Both the position numbers and the translations under genes were made by a program. Below are positions 16,325-24,712 of a stretch of 64,000 nt of DNA, piece by piece (position 1 is the first letter of the stretch; each line of letters opens with the position of its first letter). This DNA comes from Thermohalobaculum sp039513195 (GTDB taxonomy: Bacteria > Pseudomonadota > Alphaproteobacteria > Rhodobacterales > Rhodobacteraceae). The stretch is from assembly GCA_039513195.1 (NCBI GenBank), contig JBCCRM010000013.1, positions 62,001-126,000 of the forward strand, written 5' to 3'. The notes below the pieces were generated by a model. It was given only the letters and a program-made list of their open reading frames with translations, had not been told where the DNA came from and made no database searches.

Positions 16325-17181
16325 CCTGGTTTGAGCTTCGGCAGGCGATTGACGTCCTTGTAGAGGAGGTATCGGAAGGGGCCCGGGCCACCCGCATAGC
16401 AGGCCTGTGGACAAAACGCGCGCAGCCAGAGGAAGTCGCCCGCGGCCACCTCAACCCAGTTGTCGTTCAGCCGGTAAACCCCCTTCCCCTCGATGATGTA
16501 AAGCCCGTGCTCCATCACATGCGTCTCCGGGAACGAGATACATCCACCCGGCTGTAGCGTCACAATGGTGATATGCATGTCATGGCCGAGGTCATCGGGA
16601 TCCATGAACTGCGTCGTCGCCCAGACACCGCCAGAGCTCGGCATTGGGGCGGGCGTGATCGCGTGGTCGCTGGTTATGATCGGCGGCGGCACATCGATCC
16701 CCGCGACGGGCTCATAGGCTTTGCGGATCCACTGCAGCCGCGCGGTCTCGCCGCCGCGCTGCCATAGCGACCAGGTCGCCCCGGGCGGGATCCATGCAAA
16801 GCCGCCCGGCTCCATCAGCCACGCCTCCCCGTCAATGGTCAGCAACAAGCGACCGGACAAGACGAAGAGTGCGCTCTGCGCGGTCTGGTCCTCTTCGGGG
16901 CGGTCCGAGCCGCCACCCGCTTCGACCTCCAAGAGGATCTGCGAGAAAGTCTCTGCAAATCCGGTCATGGGTCGGGCCAGGATCCAGGCCCGCGCCTTCG
17001 ACCAATGCGGCAGCCGGCTGATCACGATGTCACGTTGGACGGACAGCGGGATCACTGCGTAGGCGGTCGTGAAGATCGCTCGACTGTCATGGAGAACATG
17101 CTGCCCGGGATGTCCCCCGGGCCGCGGCCCAAGATCATCGGCCTCTGTCATCTCTCCCGCCAATGGCTGCTCCGCACGCAT
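16321..17181 (-). CDS. allE: (S)-ureidoglycine aminohydrolase
   Basis: Bicupin enzyme that releases ammonia from (S)-ureidoglycine to give (S)-ureidoglycolate, the substrate of AllA. The 286 residues contain two cupin barrels: an N-terminal one with SALFVLSGRLLLTIDGEAWL then MEPGGFAWIPPGATW, and a C-terminal one with ISFPETHVMEHGLYIIEGKG (metal-ligand Glu and His residues) then WVEVAAGDFLWLRAFCPQ. The opening SRAIFTTAYAVIPLSVQRDI is characteristic of the family. Two starts are possible: 17181 with AAGGGG upstream, and 17151 with GGGAG very close. The allantoate amidohydrolase that should feed this enzyme is not adjacent. Confidence 0.92.
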   Translation of the reverse strand: MRAEQPLAGEMTEADDLGPRPGGHPGQHVLHDSRAIFTTAYAVIPLSVQRDIVISRLPHWSKARAWILARPMTGFAETFSQILLEVEAGGGSDRPEEDQTAQSALFVLSGRLLLTIDGEAWLMEPGGFAWIPPGATWSLWQRGGETARLQWIRKAYEPVAGIDVPPPIITSDHAITPAPMPSSGGVWATTQFMDPDDLGHDMHITIVTLQPGGCISFPETHVMEHGLYIIEGKGVYRLNDNWVEVAAGDFLWLRAFCPQACYAGGPGPFRYLLYKDVNRLPKLKPG

Positions 17182-17510
17182 CCAACACCCCTTACCTTGC
17201 GGTCAAAGAACATTCCAGCGCCCAGTCTTAAAGCAAGACTCCCGCAATTAGGTCAGTCGTTTCCGGGTGTTCAGGCATGGAACGGGTCCGAACGAACTGC
17301 CCGTCTTCGCGCCTAGGTCCAGGATGAGAGGCGTTCCTCAAGGTCTTCCAGAGCATCGACGACCGAAAACGCCGGCCGCATTTGTCGCTTGGAAACGCTG
17401 CGAGGAGCGCCCGCGCGCCCCTTTTGCCGCTGCCGGCACGGTCTCATGGCCACCGAACCGGAAACAGCGCGAGGTTCCAGGTCGGCATTACCGTCGCAGG
17501 CCGGACAGGA
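17182..17510. other. Gap between allE and the giant repeat-protein gene
   Basis: About 330 bases carrying the allE-allA promoter (minus strand, right of 17181) and the 3' flank of the giant gene. No coding similarity or clear hairpin was recognised. Confidence 0.45.
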
Positions 17511-20500
17511 TCAGACCAACACTTGGCTTGCGTCGAAGTCGGCGACCCTGATCCGTAGGTCGAAGGCATCCTCCTGCCAGCCTGCCGTCAGCAGTGTCGC
17601 CTCCCAAGTCGTGCCGACACCAACCGTGCGGACCAACAGCTTGCCGTCGCCCGGTTGTCCAGAAAAAACCAGCTCGTCGAAACCGAGCGCAGTCAGATCG
17701 ACGGTATCGTCAGCGTCCAACCCTTGCAGCACATCTTGCTTGGCGCGAGTCGACTGCACGGCATCGGAGTAGACGAAGCGGTCGGGTGCCTCGGTTGCCT
17801 GCAGGACCTCCTTTTCCGGTGTCGCGGTGAACAGCATTTCATCGGAGCCGGGAAGATCTGGGGCCGGCCCGTCCACCGGACCGTCGCCGGTGTCTGGCGG
17901 CGGCCCGCTGGCGCTGTCATCGAAAACGATGCGGGTAAGATCGATGCCATGCCCGGCGATGCGAAAGTCGAACGCGTCATCGCCCCAGCCGGAGGTGAAC
18001 ATCGTCGCCTCCCACGGGGTGCCTGCACCGAGTTCCCGGACCAGGAGCTTGCCTTGCCCCGGCTGCCCGTCGAACACGAACCCATCGAAGCCGAGACCGC
18101 TGAGATCGACCGTATCGCCGGGATCGAAGCCTTCGATCCGGTCCTGCGCAGCGCGGGTCGAGGACGACAGCGTCGGGAAGACGAACCGCTCTGCCAAGTC
18201 GGTGCTGCGATGAACCTCCTGCGCACCAGTCGCCACGATGGTGGGTCCGAGCGGGTCGCCCAGTGGATCGTCCGCCGATTGCGTTCCGTCGCCTGGGTCG
18301 CTCTCCACCGAAAGCACCACCTGGGCGGGGTCGAGTGAGCCGAGCACCCGCAGGTCGAAATCATCCTGCCCCCAACCGGCGGTGAGGAGGGTCGCATACC
18401 AGGGTTTCCCGACGCCGATCTCCCGCATGAGCAAGGCGCCATCGCCCGGCTGTCCCTCGGTCACGATCCGGTCGAAGCCGAGTGCCGACAGGTCGATCTC
18501 GTCCTCCACACCGAAGCCCTGGACGACATCCTGCGCCCCGCGCGTCGAGTCCGATAGCTGATCGAAAACCACGCGGTCAGGGCCGGACGACAAGGCATAG
18601 GTCTCGACGGCCGCCGTCGCCTCGAAGATCTGCGAAGTCCCGTGCCCGCCGTCCGGGCAGGCCAGCCGGTAGGTGAGATCGTCGAGGGCACCCGAGCCAA
18701 AGAGCTGCACCTCCAGCCGCGATACATCCGAGAGGCCGAGATCAATCTCGACCGCCTCGCCATCCGCGCCGGTCGGAAGCTGTAGGGCCGCAATCTGCTG
18801 CCCTGCGGCGCCGAAGGCGCGGACGAGCCCGCCCTCCTCGATATCGATAGCATCGAGCGACAGGACATCCACCGGCGCCTCGAAAGCGAAGGTGAAGGTC
18901 CCGCCAGCAGCCGCGTCGTTGGGGTCTGTACTGTCGCCCTCCTGGGACACGATCAGGACATTGCCCCGTGCAGGATCGTCGAAGGCGAGATCGCTGTCGT
19001 CCCCGGTAGGATTGACGCTGTCGAAGATCAGGGCGCCGCCGGCACCCGGTTGCGCCGCTGTCCCTGTCGCAACAACGGTGACTGCCCCGCCCGGCACGCC
19101 GTCGGACAGATCGATGCCCTCGACAAAATCACCAGCCGAGAATTGCTCGAAGTCGATGACCAAGGTCAGCGCGGTCGAGACGGTCACCTCTACGCTGGCC
19201 TCGGAGGTGAGCCCGCCATCTGCGACCGTGTAGCCGAAAGTCTCCGTCCCAGTGAACTCCGGGTTCGGCGTGTAGCGGATTTCCCCTGCGACGATCTCTG
19301 CCGTCCCGTTCGCCGGGTCATCCACGGAGACCAGCGTTAGATCGGCGCCTTCCGGGTCCTGGTCGTTCGCCAGCACATCGATTATGATCGGTACGCCGAC
19401 CTTGGTAGTGGCCGTGTCGTCGGTGGTCTGCGGTGGCTCGTCCACCGGATCGGGCAATTTCGACGCCTCAAGCGCGTCCGCCAGCCCGCCGAGACCGGCA
19501 TCGTCCAACAGCACAATCGCGTCCTGGACCGTGACAGCGTCGAATAGCACCTCGTCAACCGCGATGATGTTCACGCTGCGCAACAGCGTGATGTTCTCGA
19601 TGGCTTGGGTCACCTCGACTGTGCCGGTCAGGATGTCAGCGCTCTGCAGCGCCTCGAACAGCTCCGTGTTGCTGCCGCTGAAGATGGTGGCATCCGCAGG
19701 CGCAGTGAAACTGCCATCGGCGGCGGGACCTGTGAAGGTACCCGGCACGAAGGGCAGCAAGTCCGCCGGATCGACCGGCAACACGGTCGTGCCAGCGGCG
19801 ATCTCGATGGTCAGGTTTTCGTTGGTGAAGGCGCTCTCCACCTCGTTAAAGCTGGTGCCCGAAAGGGGCAGCTGGGCGGTCTGCGGCGTTACCGTGGTGA
19901 TGTCAAAACTCGGCAGGGGCACGGGCGGGGCCTGGTCCGGCACGCCATCCCCCCCGGGATCCAAATCGCCGAGAATGCCCGCCGCCTCGGCCGGCAGCAG
20001 GGTTCCGTCCTCCAGCAATAGCTGCACCGAGGTGGAGCCGTCTTCGTTCAGGGTGAGGAAGATCGTGCCGCAACCCGCCGGTAGCTCCAGCACCTGACCC
20101 ACGAATCGGATATCGACAACCTCGAAACTGCTGACAATCTCGCTCCGATCCTCCTCGGTGGTCGTCACGGTCAGCGTGCCCTCGACCGGCGGATCGTCCG
20201 GTTCCTTCGCTTCCTCCAGCGCATCGGCGAGATCGGTGAGACCCGCAGCCGCAAGCAGGGTCAGTGCCTCATCGACCGAGGCATCGTCGAACTGAACCTG
20301 ATCGATCGTGGTCAGACGAAACACATCGGTGACCGTCGCCGTCGTCAGGTCCTCGGTGACATCGATGGTGCCGGAGACGATCTCTGCCGCCTGCAAGGCG
20401 TCGAACAGCGCCGCCAGGTCGGCATCATCGGTCCCGGACAGCAAAGCATTGCTCGGCGCCGTGAAAGTGCCATCGGATGCAGGCCCAGCAAAGGTGCCCG

Positions 20501-23500
20501 GGACGAAGGGCAGGAACGCGTCCGGGCTCGTCGGCAGAATGGTGGTGCCGGCCGCGATGGAGATCGAAAGGGCCTGCGTGGTCGTGACGGTGTCGTCCAT
20601 AATGAAGGTCTGGATTGCCGTCGCGACTGTCGGGTCGCTCGGATCGACAGTGTCGAAATCCAGGGCGAACGGCAGCGGCACCGGGGGGCCGTTCATGAAT
20701 GCCCCGAAGGCGAGGTCGCCGAGCGTGTCGCTCGCGAGACCGGCAAGCGGCGCGCCGTGCTCCAGAACCAGAGTGACATCGGTCGACCCATTTTCGTTCA
20801 GCGTCAGGAAGATCGTGCCGCAGTCGTCCGGCAGCGTCAGGACCTGCCCGACAATACGGACATCCGTATCCTCGGTGATGTCTTGGGCCGCGATCGCCTC
20901 CTGGTTCGTGGTCACTGTCAAAGTGCCGGACGGGGGCGGGTCGTCGAGCGTTTTGCTGCTCTCCAGAGCCTCCGCGAGGTTGGACAGCCCCGCATCGAGC
21001 AGGAAGGCCAAGGCCTCATTGACCGTGAGATCCCCGACCACCGCATTGTCGGTGACGCTGAGGGCGGTGACCGGCGTCGTCGTGGTCGTGGTCAGGGTCA
21101 CCGTTACCTCGATATCGAAGGCTGGCGAGGCCCCGGTCGCGATCAGGTTGGCGACATTGGCATTGTCGATCCCGGGGACCGCGCCGTCGAAGCCGTCGGG
21201 AAATGTGATCTGCGGCCCCACCGCGAAGAAGCCCAGATCGGCGAAGGCTGCGAGCGTCGCAGCATCCCCGATCAGGCTCGCGCCCGGCGGGATCGAGAAG
21301 GCGACCTCTTCCTCGAAGCTTTCCGCCGGTGTGCCCTGGATGTTCTGGGTGGCGGGCGCCCCGACAGGGCCGCTCGCATCGATGCTGGAGGCATCCGCAG
21401 TGATCGGGACCGGCGTCGCACCCGCCGGCAGCGGATCGCCGAGGGTTAGATCAATCTCGGCCAGCGCCAAGAGCCCGGCGACATCGTCGGCCGACAGGGT
21501 CGCGCCGTCCTCCAGCACCAAGACCACATCGACCGTGCCGTCGAGATTGAGCGTGAGCTGAATCTCTCCGCAATCGTCCGGCAGCGACAACACCTGTGCG
21601 ACCGTACGGGCGACCGAGACCTGAGTGACCGGTTGTTCTTCCACCGTCTCGCTGACGACATTCACATTGACGTTCGGATTGCCGACAGCCGGCGAGATCG
21701 CGAGGGTTTGGGTGGCAATGGCTTCGGCGACGTCGTCGCTGGCGCCGGCCGGCAGCAGGGCACCCACCGTCAGCTCAAAGGCGCCCTGGAACGCTACCGG
21801 AACGATTAGCGTCAGATCGTCCACCTGATCACCGGACAGAGTTACGATCCCGTCTGCACCGGCGGTCTGGCCGCCGATCTCGGAGCCTTCAGGCAAACCG
21901 GAGACTACGATGGCCTGACCATGACCGCCGAGGCCAGACGCACCCACGTCGACCAGACCCGACAGGTCGATGGGCTGCCCCGCCACACCCGAGAGGTTCG
22001 AGGGCGTTGCGGCCGCGGATTTCTGCGACTCTGCGGTTGCAGTCGCGTCGGTGCCTTCTATCGCCACAGCCGAGGCGGAGGACTGGCCCGAAGCGGACGC
22101 GGTCGCTTCAGAGCCGCTTTCGGCACCGGAACCGGCGACCGAGTTGTCTTCGGCTGTGGCGGACGCAGTGGACATCGGGCCAAAGGCGGCCGCATTGGCA
22201 AAGGACTGATTGGTCGCCCGGGCCTCCGCGTTGCCTCCATCCAGGGCGATCGCGCCGGCAAAGCCATCCCCCGTGAGGCTCGCCGTCGCAGTCGCCCCAT
22301 TTGCTGCCACCGTTGCCACGAACTGGAAGCCTTCTAGCGCATCCAGATCGACAGCCTCCGGCGGTAGGTCCAGCAACGACGGGTCATCATTGTCAGGCAC
22401 CGCATTTTGATCGACGAGATCGTCTGGGATAAAATCGTCGAGGAAATAGCTGATGAAGGTCACGCCCGCGCCGAAAGAGAGGGTAGAGGTTATCCCACCG
22501 GCCGCTGCGGTGGCTTGAGCGTTGACCGGCTGATCGGCTGGAACTGGTCCCAAGAAGTTCAGGTTTTGGATGATCAGAACGTCCTCGGGCACCCCAAAGA
22601 ACTCGTTTGACTCCGGATTGTTCGTCACCAGCAGACTGAGCGTGCCGGTGTCGGTCAATTCGCCGTCACTCACCTCAAAATCCAAGGCCAGCACCGTCTC
22701 CACATCCGCCGTCAGGCTGGTGAAGGGCAAAAGGCTGGTGTCCAGCACGATCGTCCCGTCATCACCGTCGGGCGCGTAGGTGAAGCCGACTTGGTCGAGT
22801 GTGAAGGCCTGACCGCCCAGGGTCGCGCCGTTAAAGCTCAGCGAGGACGCGTCGAGCATGCCGTTCGCGTCGGACCCAAAGAAGCCGATGATATCGGCGA
22901 TGAACAGCGTGGTGAGAGTGTTCTCTTCGACCTCTGTGGCGAAGGTGCCGGTCAGGTCGATATCGGTTGCGACTGGCGCCACGTTGTCGTCGTCGTCGAT
23001 GCCGACCCCAAAGGTCGCCTGCGTGATCGTGAAGGATGGGTCGGGGATCAGCGAGAGGGTGAGGAAGTCGTCAGCCTCGAAAGCAGTGTCGCCGACAACC
23101 TCAATTTCCAGCGTCGCCGTTGCGGACCCGGCGGCGAAGGTGACCGTGCGTGGGCCGAAGCCCCCAACGATATCATCAGCCTCTGCCCCATCAATGCCAG
23201 CAGGTTGCACATCGACTTCCACCGACAGCGCCGCGGAGAGATCGCCGGTCCGCTGCAGCGGCACCATGCGGATGTTGTTTGCGTCGCCCTCGTCGGCGAG
23301 CTGCGCCAAGCCATCAAAGCCAACCGCCGGGATGTCGCCGTCTCCTTGGTCGCCGAGAAACAGGAACACCGCGTCGTCCTGGGGATCGACCAAATAGGAT
23401 CCGTCCGAGGGCTCTGCGAGAACGACAGCAAAGGCCTCGTTCGCGGTCGTGTCGTCGGCGTTGATGACCGATTGCAGGTCGATGAAGGTGGAACCCGTGA

Positions 23501-23882
23501 ATGTCACCTCGGTCGTGAAACCGAAGTCGCCGGGCGCATTGGGGATTGGCGTGAAGGCGCTGAGATCGAAATCCGCCGCGTCGGTCGATGGCAGGTTGAC
23601 GCCGAACGCGGCGGGACCGAGCAACTGGATCTCCACAGTGACTTCAGTGGTTGGATCATCGCTTTCGATGCCGATGATGACGTCTTCGCCCTCGTCCACG
23701 ACCGAGCTGAAGCCGATGAAGCTGATCCCCACCGTCGGGGGGGCCGCGGCCGGGGCGGCAAAGGCAGCCAGGCTGCCGGGATCGTCGACGCCGATAGTGG
23801 AAACAGCCGTGCCGATACCGGTCTCTGGATCGATGCTAACCAGCACGCCCCCTTCGTCGACCGTAAACAGCGTCGTGCTCAT
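17511..23882 (-). CDS. Giant multidomain surface/secreted repeat protein (2123 aa)
   Basis: Very acidic, cysteine-poor protein built from modules. Residues about 50-300 hold two Calx-beta-like domains (VDEGEDVIIGI..., ADEGDANNIRM...); about 300-415 a cadherin-like domain. About 450-650 is an Ala/Ser-rich low-complexity stretch. About 745-1495 has three tandem copies of a roughly 250-residue unit, each with a core like LPDDCGTIFLTLNENGSTDV. About 1495-1590 is a cadherin/Ig-like domain (DDTATTKVGVPIIIDVLAND); about 1590-1745 an anchor-like beta domain. The C-terminus (from about 1750, 1880 and 2015) has three units containing TRAKQDVLQGLDADDTVDLTALGF-like cores, reminiscent of the serralysin C-terminal domain. 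No Sec signal is visible, so type I secretion is plausible. Role unknown; adhesion is a guess. Confidence 0.8.
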   Translation of the reverse strand: MSTTLFTVDEGGVLVSIDPETGIGTAVSTIGVDDPGSLAAFAAPAAAPPTVGISFIGFSSVVDEGEDVIIGIESDDPTTEVTVEIQLLGPAAFGVNLPSTDAADFDLSAFTPIPNAPGDFGFTTEVTFTGSTFIDLQSVINADDTTANEAFAVVLAEPSDGSYLVDPQDDAVFLFLGDQGDGDIPAVGFDGLAQLADEGDANNIRMVPLQRTGDLSAALSVEVDVQPAGIDGAEADDIVGGFGPRTVTFAAGSATATLEIEVVGDTAFEADDFLTLSLIPDPSFTITQATFGVGIDDDDNVAPVATDIDLTGTFATEVEENTLTTLFIADIIGFFGSDANGMLDASSLSFNGATLGGQAFTLDQVGFTYAPDGDDGTIVLDTSLLPFTSLTADVETVLALDFEVSDGELTDTGTLSLLVTNNPESNEFFGVPEDVLIIQNLNFLGPVPADQPVNAQATAAAGGITSTLSFGAGVTFISYFLDDFIPDDLVDQNAVPDNDDPSLLDLPPEAVDLDALEGFQFVATVAANGATATASLTGDGFAGAIALDGGNAEARATNQSFANAAAFGPMSTASATAEDNSVAGSGAESGSEATASASGQSSASAVAIEGTDATATAESQKSAAATPSNLSGVAGQPIDLSGLVDVGASGLGGHGQAIVVSGLPEGSEIGGQTAGADGIVTLSGDQVDDLTLIVPVAFQGAFELTVGALLPAGASDDVAEAIATQTLAISPAVGNPNVNVNVVSETVEEQPVTQVSVARTVAQVLSLPDDCGEIQLTLNLDGTVDVVLVLEDGATLSADDVAGLLALAEIDLTLGDPLPAGATPVPITADASSIDASGPVGAPATQNIQGTPAESFEEEVAFSIPPGASLIGDAATLAAFADLGFFAVGPQITFPDGFDGAVPGIDNANVANLIATGASPAFDIEVTVTLTTTTTTPVTALSVTDNAVVGDLTVNEALAFLLDAGLSNLAEALESSKTLDDPPPSGTLTVTTNQEAIAAQDITEDTDVRIVGQVLTLPDDCGTIFLTLNENGSTDVTLVLEHGAPLAGLASDTLGDLAFGAFMNGPPVPLPFALDFDTVDPSDPTVATAIQTFIMDDTVTTTQALSISIAAGTTILPTSPDAFLPFVPGTFAGPASDGTFTAPSNALLSGTDDADLAALFDALQAAEIVSGTIDVTEDLTTATVTDVFRLTTIDQVQFDDASVDEALTLLAAAGLTDLADALEEAKEPDDPPVEGTLTVTTTEEDRSEIVSSFEVVDIRFVGQVLELPAGCGTIFLTLNEDGSTSVQLLLEDGTLLPAEAAGILGDLDPGGDGVPDQAPPVPLPSFDITTVTPQTAQLPLSGTSFNEVESAFTNENLTIEIAAGTTVLPVDPADLLPFVPGTFTGPAADGSFTAPADATIFSGSNTELFEALQSADILTGTVEVTQAIENITLLRSVNIIAVDEVLFDAVTVQDAIVLLDDAGLGGLADALEASKLPDPVDEPPQTTDDTATTKVGVPIIIDVLANDQDPEGADLTLVSVDDPANGTAEIVAGEIRYTPNPEFTGTETFGYTVADGGLTSEASVEVTVSTALTLVIDFEQFSAGDFVEGIDLSDGVPGGAVTVVATGTAAQPGAGGALIFDSVNPTGDDSDLAFDDPARGNVLIVSQEGDSTDPNDAAAGGTFTFAFEAPVDVLSLDAIDIEEGGLVRAFGAAGQQIAALQLPTGADGEAVEIDLGLSDVSRLEVQLFGSGALDDLTYRLACPDGGHGTSQIFEATAAVETYALSSGPDRVVFDQLSDSTRGAQDVVQGFGVEDEIDLSALGFDRIVTEGQPGDGALLMREIGVGKPWYATLLTAGWGQDDFDLRVLGSLDPAQVVLSVESDPGDGTQSADDPLGDPLGPTIVATGAQEVHRSTDLAERFVFPTLSSSTRAAQDRIEGFDPGDTVDLSGLGFDGFVFDGQPGQGKLLVRELGAGTPWEATMFTSGWGDDAFDFRIAGHGIDLTRIVFDDSASGPPPDTGDGPVDGPAPDLPGSDEMLFTATPEKEVLQATEAPDRFVYSDAVQSTRAKQDVLQGLDADDTVDLTALGFDELVFSGQPGDGKLLVRTVGVGTTWEATLLTAGWQEDAFDLRIRVADFDASQVLV

Positions 23883-24712
23883 GGGCGGGGCCCTCCGGTA
23901 ACTGTGGTGACTGTTTTTGGAGCGTCGAGCGCGGAGACCCCGAAGGCCCTGAGGCCGGCAGTGATTAAGCCGGTGCGGTGGGAAACGACACCCGGGTCAA
24001 ACTTGCTTTGGCGCAAAGGGCCGTTAGACGCCGACAGGGCGGCTCGGCGAGCAAGTGCGCCATCAAAGGCACGAAGGTGAGAAGAGTGTCCTGAAGAGAC
24101 AACGCACACAGCCCGACCAGAGCGGCCGATCCCAACTTGCGCCCCCGCGTCACGCGCGATGGCGGCAACAATTCTCATCGTTCAATGTCCCCCCGGGCAC
24201 GCATCTACAGCCGTCACACCACACACCAGGGCCGAAACCCCGCGGCCATAGTTCTGCCATAATTGGGAAGCGGTCGCCAAATGCCATCGGCGTTGGCCGG
24301 GTTCTTTCCGCGCCGTTCTTATCTAATTTTGCGCAAGATTGTTGCGCTGATCACGCCCTGTTAATCCGAAGGTTGCAGCAGCCGGACTTCGCTCACCTTC
24401 TACGGAAGCTAGGACAGCGGCACGACTGTTGATCGCCGCAAGGCCCCCTCACGATTCGACCCCGGCAAGAATGGGGGCGGCACCCTTCTTTCCGTGCCAA
24501 ACATCGCGCGATGACCCCCGCCAAGAACCGGCGTTCGCCGGCGGATGTCACCCTTTGGTTCACGGTCGGGCCGTGGCCACGCGCTCAGCGCGGTTCTGGG
24601 TACTGTTGGGGGCCGCGCTTCCCGTCCGAGCGCTCCCCAACCGGGTTCCGAACTGGGACTTGCAACGCCGAAACTCCGCTTCGGTCCCAGAGCCTCAAAA
24701 GCGGACCGTTCC
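23883..24712. other. 830-base gap: promoter side of giant gene, 3' side of TonB receptor gene
   Basis: No convincing gene. The centre (about 24300-24365) is locally AT-rich and contains a small dyad GCGCAA-GATTG-TTGCGC (24331-24347), a possible operator or promoter element for the giant gene. Near 24653-24690 an imperfect nested hairpin (CTGGGA/TCCCAG around CCGAA/TTCGG) lies just past the receptor gene but has no T-run. Confidence 0.4.

Noticed and set aside
22791..24080. Plus-strand open frame of 429 codons spanning the start of the giant gene
   Set aside because: Mostly antisense to Calx-beta coding sequence; no motif or ribosome binding site supports it.
24653..24690. Nested hairpin downstream of the first TonB receptor gene
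   Set aside because: Stems are short and interrupted by a 9-base bulge, and no T-run follows, so it is not called as a terminator.
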